Shown here piece by piece: positions 48,354-64,000 of a stretch of DNA of 64,000 bases (positions are counted from its first letter, which is position 1; each line of letters opens with the position of its first letter). A model generated the notes under the pieces. The model was given only the letters and a program-made list of their open reading frames with translations. It ran no database searches and was not told the origin of the DNA. The stretch lies in contig NC_059283.1 of NCBI RefSeq assembly GCF_017591435.1, positions 10,896,404 through 10,960,403 of the forward strand, in the 5' to 3' direction. This DNA is from Portunus trituberculatus. Taxonomy: Eukaryota > Arthropoda > Malacostraca > Decapoda > Portunidae. The position numbers were made by a program, and so were the translations under genes.

Positions 48354-48670
48354 ACCTTCTTCTTCTTCTTCTTCTTCTTCTTCTTCTTCTTCTTCTTCTT
48401 CTTCTTCTTCTTCTTCTTCTTCTTCTTCTTCTTCTTCTTCTTCTTCTTCTTCTTCTTCTTCTTCTTCTTCTTCTTTCTTCTTCTTCTTCTTCTTCTTCTT
48501 CTTGTTTTCTTTTCTTCTCCTTTTTTCTTGTTTTCTTGTTTTTTCTTGTTTTCTTCTTTTCTTCTTCTTCTTCTTCTTCTTCTTCTTCTTCTTCTTCTTC
48601 TTCTTCTTCTTCTTCTTCTTCTTCTTCTTCTTCTTCTTCTTCTTCTTCTTCTTCTTCTTCTTCTTCTTCT

Positions 48671-48717
<47 letters not shown>

Positions 48718-48724
48718 TTCTTTT
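48354..48724 (+). repeat. (CTT)n array, about 370 bp
   Basis: Nearly pure CTT has one interrupted zone (48500-48555, TTTTCTTG-type). Confidence 0.96.
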
Positions 48725-49189
48725 CCTCCTCCTCATCACCATCACTACATTAACTCTTCCTCTGTTCCGCCAGCAACTGACACTAAGCATACCACACAGC
48801 TATATTCACAGACCTCATAACACTACACACACTTTTGTCCTGCAGTGAAATCTCGTAGACTACATTCACAACCACTGGCCTTCTGTCTGGCCTCGCTGTC
48901 TTGTTACTCTAATGGGGATTCTATTTTATGCTGGGCGCGTCACGTGTTCTGCCTATGGGTCTCTAATTGTTGGTGGCACAGGTGAAGACAGGTGGACAGG
49001 TGGGATGATGAACAAACACACCAGGTAATGCATAACATGTTTGTATTACCAGTGTTTTTTTTTATTCATCGTTTATTTTTTTGTTTATTTATATTTAGGA
49101 GAGCGATACGATGGTCAGGATGTGATGTGAAGTTGTTAGGGTGTTTGATGGAGAAAAGTCAGGTTATAATATAGAAGTTACCATGCATT

Positions 49190-49402
49190 TTAATCCCTTC
49201 AGTACCATGACGCGTTTTCATATTTATTCTGTTTACTATTTGGCGATTTTATACAGCTTTAGAAACTCATGTGGGGATTGAAATAGTGAAGACTGTGGCT
49301 ATTAGTCTTCCGACCTCTATAGACCCTTCCTAATGTCAATAAAATCATTTAATCACACCCAAAACTCAAGGTAAAAATGTGTCCCAGTATTGAAGGGGTT
49401 AA
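49190..49402 (+). mobile_element. TTAA MITE, full length
   Basis: A 213-bp copy with both TTAA sites; (CA)n follows at 49416-49494. Confidence 0.88.
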
Positions 49403-49412
49403 CACGAGAACG

Positions 49413-49415
<3 letters not shown>

Positions 49416-49498
<83 letters not shown>

Positions 49499-49928
49499 TC
49501 ACTAGCCACGCTATAAAAGAAAGCCTTTAATCACAATGGACTAAGAGAGAGGTGGCGGCAGTGATGGTGATGGTGGAGGTGGTGGTGGTGGTGATGGAGG
49601 CGATGGAGGCGGCGGCTTTGTCTTATGGAGTCAATTGAATATATCTTTTTCGCACCCCAAAGCCACTCCACTAAAAGGCCGATCAATTACACACTATTGT
49701 CAGAACCATTTGTGTCCACGGGAGATGAAAGGGACGGGGCGGGGAGGAGCAAAATGCGCACCGCTAACATTCATTTGCTTTTGATCAGTTGCGAGAGGAG
49801 GAGGCGGCGTCAGGCTGTCACTCCTTCCTTATATATAGATGGAAAGGTAAACAACGTGGAGTAGATAAACAAGGGTATACATAGAAGTGTGAGGTGGTGT
49901 GTGTTTAAGCGGCTAAATGTAGGGGTAC

Positions 49929-50007
<79 letters not shown>

Positions 50008-50446
50008 TTCATTTTTTTACGTCGCTGTGTTTTGATAAGGAAGTCATTTATTGGTGATAAGGTTTGTTTATTACTTAAACTGAATGATTTTAATACCTTT
50101 TGATAGATCCAGACTACAATTCCAGTGGGCCTTTTTCTTCGAATATTATTTTTTTCGCTCTTTGTTCTCCTTCTTACATATAAAAAAAAAAGCAGCATTC
50201 ATGGTACTAATAGTCTGAGTAGTGACAATGGTGGTGATGGTGGTGGTTGTTGTGGTGATGGTGGTCTAATTCAATATACTTATTTTTCTATCACTCACTA
50301 TGATAACGACCTTCAATATGAGTTACATGGATTTACAGCTTCTCTCATCACACAGTTTGACTCTTACAAACGCGTACCAGACTGTTATTCTGAGACAAAT
50401 GAACAAACCTGAAGTATTTAATGAATATATGCATAAAAGGAGATGA

Positions 50447-50526
<80 letters not shown>

Positions 50527-50641
50527 AAATTTACAGTTTCCCACAAAATTAATTTATTTCTAGATGTATTTTTAATGAACTTTCAGTCAATCTTCTTGCT
50601 TTTGTATCTTAAGTGATATTTTTTCCTTCCTTGAGAGAGAG

Positions 50642-50715
<74 letters not shown>
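49416..50715 (+). repeat. (CA)n and three (GT)n arrays
   Basis: (CA)n lies at 49416-49494, and (GT)n at 49930-50005, 50449-50522 and 50645-50715. Single-copy DNA lies between. A short GGGCC/poly-T/CATATA segment at about 50120-50190 loosely resembles the 31.4-kb retroelement end. Confidence 0.93.
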
Positions 50716-50717
<2 letters not shown>

Positions 50718-51051
50718 CGGGCGGGCGTCACCTGCCGAACTGTGACAAGACACACTACATTAGCGCCTCGGAGACAGCCAGAGTTATGTCAACAAGTGAC
50801 GTCACTCACCTCACACCTGGCGACCCTTCTTACCTGTCCCTTACCTGCCCCGCCCACCTCACCTCTAACCCCGCTCCCTCTCCCTCTCCCTCTCTCCCTC
50901 TCCCCCTCTCCCTCCAGATCCCACAGACAAAGGGAAAGAGGTAAAAAGATAGATGGATGGGTAGGAAAAGTAGATAATAGGGATGATAAGATAGATAGAT
51001 AATTACAGGTGGGAAAATTAACTAGTAGGAGTGACTATTGGTTTCTTTTTA

Positions 51052-51431
<380 letters not shown>

Positions 51432-51587
51432 CTTTTCTATGTATTCGTTTTCTTTATTATTCTTTTACTCTCCATTAATTCTTCTTATTTTTACTCTTAT
51501 TCTTCTTTTATCTTCTTATTCTTCTTCTATCTTCTTTATCTTTTACTTTTCCCGTTCATTTGTTTTTATAGGCTTCTGCTTTTGTTC

Positions 51588-52094
<507 letters not shown>

Positions 52095-52272
52095 TCGTAT
52101 ATGTGTCATGCTATATATTATTTCTATACAGTTTGTCTTTGGTAGAGGAAGTCACAGCGATGATAAAAAGATAACATAAGGAAATAAGGGAAACTGCAAG
52201 GATCCACCAGGACTCCACGTGGCTTTCCCTGTGTGGAATATGTCTACCTATTTCCACTCACTCCACTCCAGT

Positions 52273-52484
52273 CCACTCCTTTAGTACCAGGACGCGTTTT
52301 CCTATTCATTCTGGTTACTATTTGGTGATTTTATGCAGCTTCAGAAACATATGTTGGGATTATAATGGTAAAGACTCTGTGCATTAATCTTTTGACCTCC
52401 ATAGACCCTTCGTAATGTAAATAAAATGGTCTAATCATACCCAAAAATGAAGGAAAAATGTGACTCAGAACTGAAAGGGGTTAA
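52273..52484 (+). mobile_element. TTAA MITE, left end degraded
   Basis: The right end is CTGAAAGGGGTTAA; the left shows CTCCTTTAGTACC without TTAA. Confidence 0.8.
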
Positions 52485-52536
52485 ATTTGTCTAATCTAAG
52501 AAATAAAACATAAGCTAGAAATCCGTGAAACGAGAT

Positions 52537-52640
<104 letters not shown>

Positions 52641-52923
52641 AGGTCAATTAAGGGATCGGACAGACACACAAAAAATGGTCTTTGGGTTAATGTGGTAACA
52701 CGTGACGGGCCTGGAGGGAGCGTAATGCGAGACTAATGAGGCTCACGAAGATACACAAGTCAATAGAGCTTCGGCCCGATCAGCCAGTGTTTGTGTCGCC
52801 GCCAAGGGGGGAGGTTGTACGCCCCGCTCCTCCCCCTCTCCCATGCCCCAGGTGAAGGTGAAGGTATCTCTCCCATTGAAGGGGAGTGACCGAGATGGAA
52901 ATGTTGGAAAGTAGGAATCAGTT

Positions 52924-53199
52924 TTAAGTTCTTCAGTACTGAGACACATTTTTACCTTGAGTTTTGTGTGCGATTAGACCATTTTACTTGCATTAGGAAG
53001 TACTGAGATGCATTTTTACCTTGAGTTATGTGTGCTATTAGACGATTTTATTAACATTATGGGTCTATGGAGGTTACAAAATTAATAGCCAGAGTCTTCA
53101 CTATTACAATCCTCCATATAAGTTTCTGAAGCTGTATAGAATTATCAAATAGTAAGAAGAATGAATATGGAAACGCGTCATGGTACTGAAGTGGGTTAA
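52924..53199 (-). mobile_element. TTAA MITE with duplicated B end
   Basis: The first roughly 75 bp (GTACTGAGA.GCATTTTTACC through GCATTAGGAAG) occur twice, then the rest follows to GTGGGTTAA. Confidence 0.82.
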
Positions 53200-53224
53200 G
53201 AATGAGAAGACTTGTATTTTTATC

Positions 53225-53640
53225 CTGCTGAATGACTGATGGTAATGTGACGCGTTGTGTTTGACTGACTCTAAGCCAATGTAGTGAATAGAAATATGAT
53301 TAGACACGAAAAATCTCGAAATGATAATAATTACTTCATTTTTTCAATTTGAGTAACGCCAAACGATCTTAATGAATAGAGATATAATACTGGCTACGAT
53401 TTTTAATAGATAATAGTATGAAACGCTTTTTTCTATTTAGATATTACTAAACTATCTTACTGAGTGGAAATATGATTGTGGGCACGAAATATCCCGAAAT
53501 AGTAACAACATGACACGTTTTTTAGTTATCTAAGTGATGCTAAACGATTTTATTGAACATATATATGCCTGAAATGGTAATGATATGACACGTGTTTCAT
53601 CTCAATAACTCTAAACGATTCTGTTAAGTAAAAATACATT
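53225..53640 (+). repeat. About 105-bp degenerate tandem array
   Basis: About four units are recognised by AAACGATCTTA.TGA.TAGA, ATATGATT..G.CACGAAA and ATGACACG.TTT. Confidence 0.65.
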
Positions 53641-53789
53641 ACAACGTATGGTGTTTTTTTTTTTATGAGCTCACTTTTTTCTGTCTTTCCTTCTTAGACT
53701 TATTATTTTTTTCCTTCTCATTTCCCTTTTTATCAATAGTTTTATCCTTCCTCCCTTCCTTCCAGCCACTCTCCTCCCCTTCCCTTCCC

Positions 53790-54275
<486 letters not shown>

Positions 54276-54409
54276 GGGTGGGAAGGCATACTAGTTGACA
54301 ATACTGATAATTCAATGAGGAAATAAGGTAGAAAATTGAAAAGAAAAGAAAAAATGAAGGTAAATGAATGAAACTTCAGAAATATATAATTAAAAGGTAA
54401 CTAGAAATT

Positions 54410-54850
54410 ATGTATAATCCCCAAAATTACACATAAGACCAGCCCGGCCACCCCCGCCTCCCCCCCAAAAAAAGTAGGGAGAAAATAATAACGGCCCCCT
54501 TCTAAAAAAAAATATATATATATATAAAAGAGTAATAAAATATAACATCATAAATTCAATGTGTCAAGGCGAATTTTAACCCCCAAATTTACACCCAAAG
54601 AAAACACACACAGGGAAAGAGAAAATAATGACAAAATAGAATAACCCCCATATTTACACATAACACTCCCGCCCCCACCCCCAAAAAAAAAATAAATAAG
54701 TAAATAGAAAAAAAAAACAGAGAATAATGTCAAAGAAAAAAAAAGCGTATACAAAATAAAGTAAATCATATACAACACCTACAATTTCAACGTGTCAAAG
54801 CAAATTTAACCCTCAAATTTACAAGTAATGCCAAGACAAAGGCAGCGACA
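54410..54850 (+). repeat. About 220-bp two-copy repeat
   Basis: The motifs AATTCAATGTGTCAAGGCGA, CCCCAAATTTACAC and GAGAAAATAATGAC recur in changed form. The DNA is A-rich with C runs. Confidence 0.6.
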
Positions 54851-54959
54851 CCGAAGATAAGGAAGGAGAACAAGAAATTTCTCATGAGGCGAGACTTTCA
54901 TGTTGACGGAGCAAAGTCTTAATGTGTTTGTCCAGTTTGACTTCACGAGATGGAAAAGA

Positions 54960-55720
54960 TGTTACCGGGGGGAGGGGGAGCGAAGCAGAGGGGAGGGAAG
55001 GGAGGGGAGAGAAAGAGGGGAAGGAGGTGGAGGAAGGGTTTGAGAGGAGGTATGGAGGGAAGAGGAGGAGATGGGATTGGAGGGAGGAGATAGAAGGAGA
55101 AGATTGGATATTGAGGGAAAGGAAGAAGAAATACATAGAGATAAAAAGGAGAGATAGAGGAGAGACGAAGAGAAGGAGGGAAAAGGAGGAGATAGAGATG
55201 AAGGGAAGGAGAAGAAATTGAAGGAAGAGGAGATAGAAGATTGGAGGTTGAAGAGAGGGGAAAAATTGAGGAGAGAAGAGATACAAAGAGATAAAAAGGA
55301 GAGATAAAGGAGAGGGCGAAGAGAAGGAGACAGAGATGAAGGAAAGGAGAAGAAATTGAAGGAAAAGGAGATAGAAAGAAGAGAAGGAGATTAAGGGGAG
55401 AGGAAAAGAAATGAAAGAAGAGGAAATACATAGAAACAAGGGAGAAATAGAGGAGAGACGAAGAGATGGAGGAAAGGAGATAGAGGGAGAAGACTGGAGA
55501 TTGAGGGGAGGAGAAAAATAGATGGAGAAAAAGGAGATACATAGATATAAAAAGGAAATAGAGAATAGTCGAGGAGATGGAGGGAAATGGAAGGGGAGAT
55601 GATGGTAGGGAGAAGTGGATAGAGGGAAAGGAGAGAGACTGAGGGGAAAGGTATGGATGTAGAGGAGAGGAGAAGAAATGGAGGGAAAGAAGTGGAAGGA
55701 AAGACATCGCCCCTCTCTCA
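54960..55720 (+). repeat. Purine-rich (GGA/GAA) degenerate tandem array
   Basis: Almost all purine on the plus strand; units of about 100-120 bp carry GAAATACATAGAGATAAAAA and GGAGATAGAGG-type motifs. Long minus-strand Phe/Ser/Pro/Leu frames are its translation. Confidence 0.8.
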
Positions 55721-57110
55721 GTCCTGCTTCCCCTCACTCTGAATTTCCCCTCTTATTTCCCTTTACCTATCATTTCCTTCCCTCTGTAACTCATTTTCCT
55801 CTCCCTCACCTTCAGTTTTGTAGTGTAACCGTTTCCTTTCCTTTTCTCATTATTATTATTTCCTTCCAAACAATTTCCTTCCTTGCTTTTCCTTCTGATT
55901 TGACTGTTAGTGTTTTTTTTTACCGCTTTTTCCCTTTTTCCCTCATCTCAGCACCTTTTCCTAGTCATTTCCTCATTTTATTGGTGTTATTTTCCTCCAA
56001 ACTCCTTTTTTCTTGCTTACTTTTTTCCTCTGATTTCTTTATTAATTCAAGCTTTTCTCCTCACGTCATTGATTTTCCTCTATTTCATTCTACTCTGGCC
56101 TCTTCTTTTCCATCTTTCATTATAATTTCCTTTTTCCCTTTGTATACTTACTTTTCCTTCCAATTTCCTCATTATTCCATCTCTTTCTTCCTCAAGTAGC
56201 TGATTTCTTCTTCTTCTTCACTCTAATCTGTCCGCTTTTTCCCCTTCCATCATTATAATTTCCTTTTTCCCCCTTGTTTATTTACCTTTTCCTCATATTT
56301 CCTTATGAATTCGTTCCTTTCTGCCTCACGTAACTCTGATTTCCTCTCCCTTACTCTATTCTAACTACTTCTTTTTCCCCCTCTCATCATTGTAATTTTC
56401 TTTTTCCTTTGTTTATTTACTTTTCCTCAGATTTCCTCATTATTCCTTCCCTTTTCGCCTCACGTAACTTTTTTTTTCTCTCCCTCACTTCAATTTAACC
56501 ATTTCTACTTCCAACACTACATTTTTCCTCAATACCCTTTCCTTCCTTACTTTCCTTTCAAATTCCTCATTATTCCGTCACTTTCTTCTCATATAACTGT
56601 TTTTTTTTCTCTCCCTCACTCTATTCTAACCATTTCTTTCCCTCCTTTCATCATGATTTCTTTCCCCCTTTGCTTACTCACTTTTCCTTCTGATTTCCTC
56701 ATTAATGCGTCCCTTTCTTGCTCACATTACTGATTTTATTTTCCTCATTCTAGCCTCACAGATATTTTTCCTCCTTTCACCACTTTCATTTTTCTTCGCG
56801 CCTTTTCCTTCCTTGCTTTCCATCTGATCTCCTCGTAACTCTGATTGTCTCTCCATAACTCAAGTCCAATAACTATTTACCCTCCTTTCACCACTATGGT
56901 TTATCTCTAACATCTTTTCTTTCCTTACTTTTCCTCTGATATCCTTTTCCTCTTCCTAAATTAAGTCCAACAGCAATATTTCTTCCTTTTACCACTATAA
57001 TATATCTCCAACACCCTTTCCTTCCTTATTTTCCATCTGATTTCCTGGTAACTCTGATTTTCTCTCCCTCTCCCTTGTCTAACCGCCTCCTCTCCTTTCT
57101 CCCTTGCCTC
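55721..57110 (+). repeat. Pyrimidine-rich degenerate tandem array
   Basis: About 11 units of about 110-125 bp carry TTTCCTCATTATTCC, CTCACGTAACT, CTCTCCCTCACTCTATTCTA and CCTTTCATCATTATAATTTC. The strand bias flips abruptly from the preceding purine-rich array. Confidence 0.8.
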
Positions 57111-57700
57111 ACCCTCCCTGTAGTCGCTTGGCGGGGAAGGAGAGAAAGAGGATATGGCGGGAACGTTGCGTCACCGTTTGCTTAGCGTCAACCGAGCCAA
57201 ATGGATTACTGTGACGGCAAGGGCCCCTCTCGCATGTATATCACCCAGCTGATGCCGCGGGGAGGACTGCTAGGGACCGCTAGAGGCTGTTGGGGGCGGA
57301 GGCAGGGTAAGAGCAGAGGAGAGAGGAAAGGATTAGGATAAGAAGTGGATGTTTACGATAACGGAGAAGGATTAAGTTGTAGGAATTGGAGGAAAAGGCA
57401 GATGAGGGAGGAGGGAAGGATAGACACAGTAGGAGGGAAGGAGAGAAGGAAGAAATCACATGGAGGGGAGGGAAGGAGTCACACATGGAGGAGGGAGGGA
57501 GGGAAGGCCAAACTGAGGGAGGGAGGAGGAAGTGAGGGGAGAGAAAATGCGAGCTGAGGTGAGAGAAGGAATGAAGGTAGAGGAAGGGAAGGTGAGGGAG
57601 GAGGAGGAGGAGGAAGAGGGGAGGGAGAACAGTGGAGAGAGAGGCCAGCTGTAACTTGTCATACTGGAAAAAATGTAGAAATTAATGGTAAACTGATTAA
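57111..57700. other. Single-copy GC-rich patch then GGA-rich DNA
   Basis: 57115-57300 is GC-rich single copy; 57300-57640 is GGA/GAGG-rich. No gene recognised. Confidence 0.5.
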
Positions 57701-57769
57701 AAAAAAATTCACGTGCTTTCTTTATATTAGAAATTAAACATATACACACAAAAAGTATGATATTGATAC

Positions 57770-58100
57770 TATAGAAAAAATAATAATGAAAATCTTACAT
57801 ATATTTTCCTTACCTTTTTCACACTTTTTCTGTAAACTCGGAGAAAAAGAGAAAAAAATTATAATAGAAACCTAACATTTTCCTTAACTTTTTCACACTT
57901 TTTCTGTTAAATTGGTGATAAAATTAGAAAAAACTAATAATAAAAAGCTAATACATCATATTTACCTTCACTTTTTCATACATTTTCTGTAAACTCCGGT
58001 GAAAAATTGAATAAAATAGTAACAAAAACCTATTATATCATATCTTCCTTACCATCATCACACTTTTCTCTAAACTCTTGGGAAAAAAAAATAAAAAGAA
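57770..58100 (+). repeat. About 95-bp tandem array, 4 units
   Basis: The motifs TTTTTCACACTTTTTCTGTA, AACTC.G.GAAAAA and A.ACCTA.TATATCATAT recur. Confidence 0.75.
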
Positions 58101-58262
58101 ACGAAACTCAACTTCCTTTTATAAACTTGTCATTTTAGAAGCGATAATAACATTTCTAATCTATTAATTCATTTATTGTGTTTAATTTATCGACCTCTTG
58201 TGAATAGTGGTAAAGTTAAAGGAGGAACATAACACAGTGAAGAAGGAATAAATAAAGAAAAG

Positions 58263-58336
58263 CAGGAGGAGGAGGAGGAGGAGGAGAAAGAAGAAGAAAA
58301 AGAAGAAGAAGAAGAAGAAGGAAGAGTCGGAGGATT

Positions 58337-58379
<43 letters not shown>
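58263..58379 (+). repeat. (AGG)n/(AAG)n and (GA)n
   Basis: AGG and AAG tracts lie at 58263-58323 and (GA)n at 58340-58379. Confidence 0.93.
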
Positions 58380-58380
<1 letters not shown>

Positions 58381-58564
58381 AGGCAAGGACATCATTTAAT
58401 CACTTAGCAATATCTGTCAGGCGTTAAGGGAAGTAATCATCTCTCCTGTAACAGTGTGGTGAGGCGAGGCGCGGGGCAGGGAGGCGCGGGAGGGACGCAG
58501 TGTGGAAGGTGTGGCAACGTTAGCTCTGCGTGGTGTGAGGTGGTGAGCCAGTAACCTTACCTCC

Positions 58565-59152
<588 letters not shown>

Positions 59153-59369
59153 GGAGAAGAAAGCGAGAGGGGAGGGTGAGAGGGTGAGAGGGTGAGAGGA
59201 AAGAGGGAGAAGCTTCAGGAGGGAGAGGAAGATGTGAGGTCGCGTTACTAAGTCAACAAGGTGACCCGGGGTGACCTGCGACACACACGTTGTTGTCACC
59301 ACCATCACAGCATGGACGCCTCTTGGGGAATGCTCCGGCTTCGATTTTACTTGCTGTCTACTTTCTTTC

Positions 59370-61090
59370 CTTGTTACTGGTTCAAGGTAGCTAACTTAAT
59401 CTAGTCTAACTTAACCTTAACTAGCTTGAGAATTAGGGGTACAACTTCTGCTATGGTTTGGTTCAAGGTAGCTAACTTGATCTAGACTAACTTAACCTTA
59501 ACTAGCTTGAGTAATAGTGGTACAACTTCTGCTGTGGTTTGGTTCAAGGTAGCTAACTTAATCTAGTCTAACTTAACCTTGAGTAATAGTGGTCTGCTGT
59601 GGTTTGGTTCAAGGTAGCTAACTTAATCTAGTCTAACTTAACCTTGAGTAATAGTGGTACAACTTCTGCTGTGGTTTGGTTCAAGGTAGCTAACTTAATC
59701 TAGTCTAACTTAACCTTGAGTAATAGTGGTACAACTTCTGCTGTGGTTTCGTTCAAGGTAGCTAACTTAATCTAGTCTAACTTAACCTAAACTAGCTTGA
59801 GTAATAGTGGTACAACTTCTGCTGCGGTTTGTTTAAGGTTCCTTGTTATTTATTCAAGGTAGCTAACTTAATCTAATCTAACCTAATCTAACCTGACTAA
59901 CACTGCCATATTTTCTGCTTTGGCTTCCATTTTGCTTATCGTCTACTTTCATCCTCAGTTTTTTTTCGTTCAAGTTGTCTACCTAACTTAATTCAATCTA
60001 ACTTGATATAACTTGAGTGATAGCAGTACATTATTTGACCACATCGACGCCTCTTGGGGAATGCTGTGGCCTCCATTTTACCTGCTGTCTACTTTCTTTC
60101 CTTGATTTTTTGTTCAAGGGAGCTAATTTAATGTAACCTAACCTAACCTAACCTGACTAATACTGGCATATTTTTTGTTTTGGCTTCCATTTTGCTTGTT
60201 TCAGTTTTTTTTTCGTTCGTGTCTATCTAACTTAATTCAATGTAACTTAATCTAACTAAAAGCGGTACATTATTTAATTACATCAACGCCTCTTGGGAAA
60301 TGTTTGGCTTCTTTTTTATTTGCTGTCTACTTTTTTTCCTCTCTTTTTGCTCAAGGTGTCTATATAACTGAACCTAATCTAACTTCACTTTAGTAAGTTA
60401 GATTAGGTGGCTTCTGTTTTGCTTGCTGTCTACTTTCTAGTTTAATTCAGTCTAACTTGATATAACTTGAGCAATAGTGGTACATTATTTCACCACATCG
60501 ACACCTCTTGGGAAATGTTTGGCTTCTGTTTCGCTTATTGTCTATTTTCCTTCCTCGTTTCTTTGTTCAAATTGCCTATCTAACTTAATTCATTTAACTT
60601 AGCTTTAGTATCAGTGGTACATTTTTTGCTGTGTCTTCTAATATGGTTGCTGTCTACTTTCTTTCCTCGTTTTTCGTTCAGGTGTCTAACTTAATCCAGT
60701 CTAACTCTTAAGTAATAGTGATACGTTTTCTGATTACATTAACGCCTCTTGGGAAATGCTGTGGTTTCTAATTTTCATGCTGTCTACTTTCCTTCGTCTT
60801 TTTGTTTTTCTACTCAAGGTGTCTATCTAACTGAACCAATGTAACTTAACCTAGCTTGACTAATAGTGGTACATTTTCTGCTGTGGCCTCTAATTTGCTT
60901 CTTGTCTACTTTCCTTCCTCGTTTTTCGTTCAAATTGTCGATCTAAGCCTAATCTGGTACATTTTCTGACGCCTGTGGCTCTAATTTTGCTTTTGTCTAC
61001 TTTCCTTCCCCGTTATTTGTTCGAGGTACCTATCTGTCTTAATTCAATCAAACTCCTAACTTGATAATTGTGGTACATTTTCCGGTTACG
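59370..61090 (+). repeat. Degenerate tandem array, 75-250 bp units
   Basis: Short units (TTCAAGGTAGCTAACTTAAT, CTAGTCTAACTTAACCT, GTAATAGTGGTACAACTTCT) occur up to about 59830. Longer units then add ACGCCTCTTGGG.AATG and TTGCTGTCTACTTTC. CCTAA runs appear at about 60136-60151. Confidence 0.8.
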
Positions 61091-61108
61091 TTAGAGTTAT
61101 TAGCATGT

Positions 61109-61285
61109 TTAACCTCTTCAATACTGGCACACAATTTTACTTTGACATTTGTGTTCTGTTTACATTGGAAAAGATCTATGGAGGCCAGAAGATTAATGAC
61201 CTCTTTAAGTTTCTGAAGCTGTATAAGATAACCAAATAATAAGCAGAATGTATATGGAAACGCGTTATGATACTGAAGGGATTAA
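61109..61285 (-). mobile_element. TTAA MITE, internally deleted (177 bp)
   Basis: Both ends and TTAA sites are present. About 35 bp are missing from the middle. Confidence 0.83.
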
Positions 61286-61543
61286 AGGAGTTGATAGGGC
61301 AAAGATAAGCCAGAAATATTTAATAACACCACCATTGCTTCTGTTCTCATAACGCGGCACCATATTCGTGTTCAGTCAGTCAGTCAGTCCGCCAATAAGT
61401 CTCTGTTTTCCCAGACCTTACATATCTTACTGATTTATTCATTGGGTGTGTCGGTCTGCCCGCGGGAAATGTCATGTGTTTTGATAGCCTTGGGTAATAT
61501 TGATTAGTATTGGGTTGTCACGTTGTGGTGGTGTGGGTGGCTG

Positions 61544-61568
61544 TAGTAGTAGTAGTGGTGGTGGTGGT

Positions 61569-61603
<35 letters not shown>

Positions 61604-61719
61604 ATAGTAGTAGTAGTAATATAGAAGCTGCTAATGTTTTTTTTTTGTTGATTAATTAATAGAAGTAGTAGTAGTTGTAGTAGTGATAATAGAAATAGTA
61701 GTAGTAGTAGTAGTAGTAA

Positions 61720-61755
<36 letters not shown>

Positions 61756-61790
61756 GAGTAGTAGTAGTAGTAATAGTAAAAATCAGTGTT
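61544..61790 (+). repeat. (AGT)n cluster
   Basis: AGT tracts with AAT interruptions. Minus-strand frames are poly-Thr/Tyr/Leu. Confidence 0.93.
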
Positions 61791-62011
61791 GTGTTGATGA
61801 TGATGTAGAAGAGGTAGCAGGGGAACAGTAGCAATGGCAAGAAAACGAGACAACGCGCCCGGTGCAGTAAAGTCTCTGGGATCGACGCGCCAGGATTCAC
61901 ATAAAGACAGCGGTGCGGAGTAAACTTGCCTTCTAAAACCCACACTCTTTTCGTTGGCTGACTTCAAGGCCCAGCACTACAACCAATTCCTCTTCCACAT
62001 GAACCAGCTGC

Positions 62012-64000
<1,989 letters not shown>

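Noticed and set aside
48335..48820. Long open frames of poly-Leu, poly-Ser, poly-Lys or poly-Arg over the CTT arrays (also 20105-20881 and 45756-46268)
   Set aside because: They are pure simple-repeat translations, open on both strands at once, with no domain, splice or codon-bias signal.
50120..50190. A fourth copy of the 31.4-kb retroelement 3' end
   Set aside because: Only GGGCC, a T run and a CATATA/poly-A end resemble the family; too short and diverged to call.

Overview
The window is eukaryotic and looks like a decapod crustacean (crab or shrimp type). Four things support this: one split gene with long introns, an arthropod-type TTAGG array at 1169-1580, tRNA-derived SINEs, and very dense dinucleotide and trinucleotide microsatellites, mostly (CT)n/(GA)n, (GT)n/(CA)n and (CTT)n. 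No bacterial-style gene organisation, rRNA gene or CRISPR array is present. Nearly all long open frames outside the exons listed here are translations of microsatellites (poly-Ser/Leu, Glu/Arg, Cys/Val, His/Thr).

The only host protein-coding gene I can support is on the minus strand. It is a DMRT transcription factor of the Dmrt93B/DMRT3 class, with three coding exons: 43418-43221, 22577-22442 and 15294-14321. Splice sites and reading phases agree at both junctions (phase 0, then phase 1). They give a 435-residue protein with an N-terminal DM zinc module, whose recognition helix is split by intron 1, and a DMA domain in the last exon. Intron 1 is 20,643 bp and intron 2 is 7,147 bp. A GC-rich, CCAAT-containing stretch (43419-44760) lies upstream, and candidate polyadenylation signals lie 280 and 521 bp past the stop.

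Around and inside this gene the DNA is a mosaic of repeats. (1) A roughly 210-bp terminal-inverted-repeat element with TTAA target sites, probably a piggyBac-type MITE, occurs 20 times from end to end, some copies internally duplicated or interrupted. (2) Two families of 5'-truncated non-LTR retrotransposon 3' ends are present. One lies between a TTAGG array and a MITE remnant (1580-2808); the other occurs at about 9757-9980, 31246-31563 and 46650-46838. (3) There are four tRNA-derived SINE copies and one 167-bp hAT-type MITE with an 8-bp target duplication. (4) There are many minisatellites with 20-150 bp periods (464-1160, 8650-8905, 9674-10610, 17500-18110, 28570-29020, 30755-32310, 32790-33600, 34190-35420, 36067-37103, 37590-38480, 42225-43200, 53225-53640, 54960-57110, 57770-58100, 59370-61090). 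(5) Several loci are composite arrays in which a long dinucleotide run plus a conserved 40-70 bp spacer is the repeated unit.

The most interesting readings are the split DMRT gene, the MITE family with an in-window paralogous empty site proving TTAA insertion, the interstitial telomere-type array beside a retroelement, a minisatellite whose unit matches a retrotransposon coding segment, and the recurrent dinucleotide-plus-spacer arrays.
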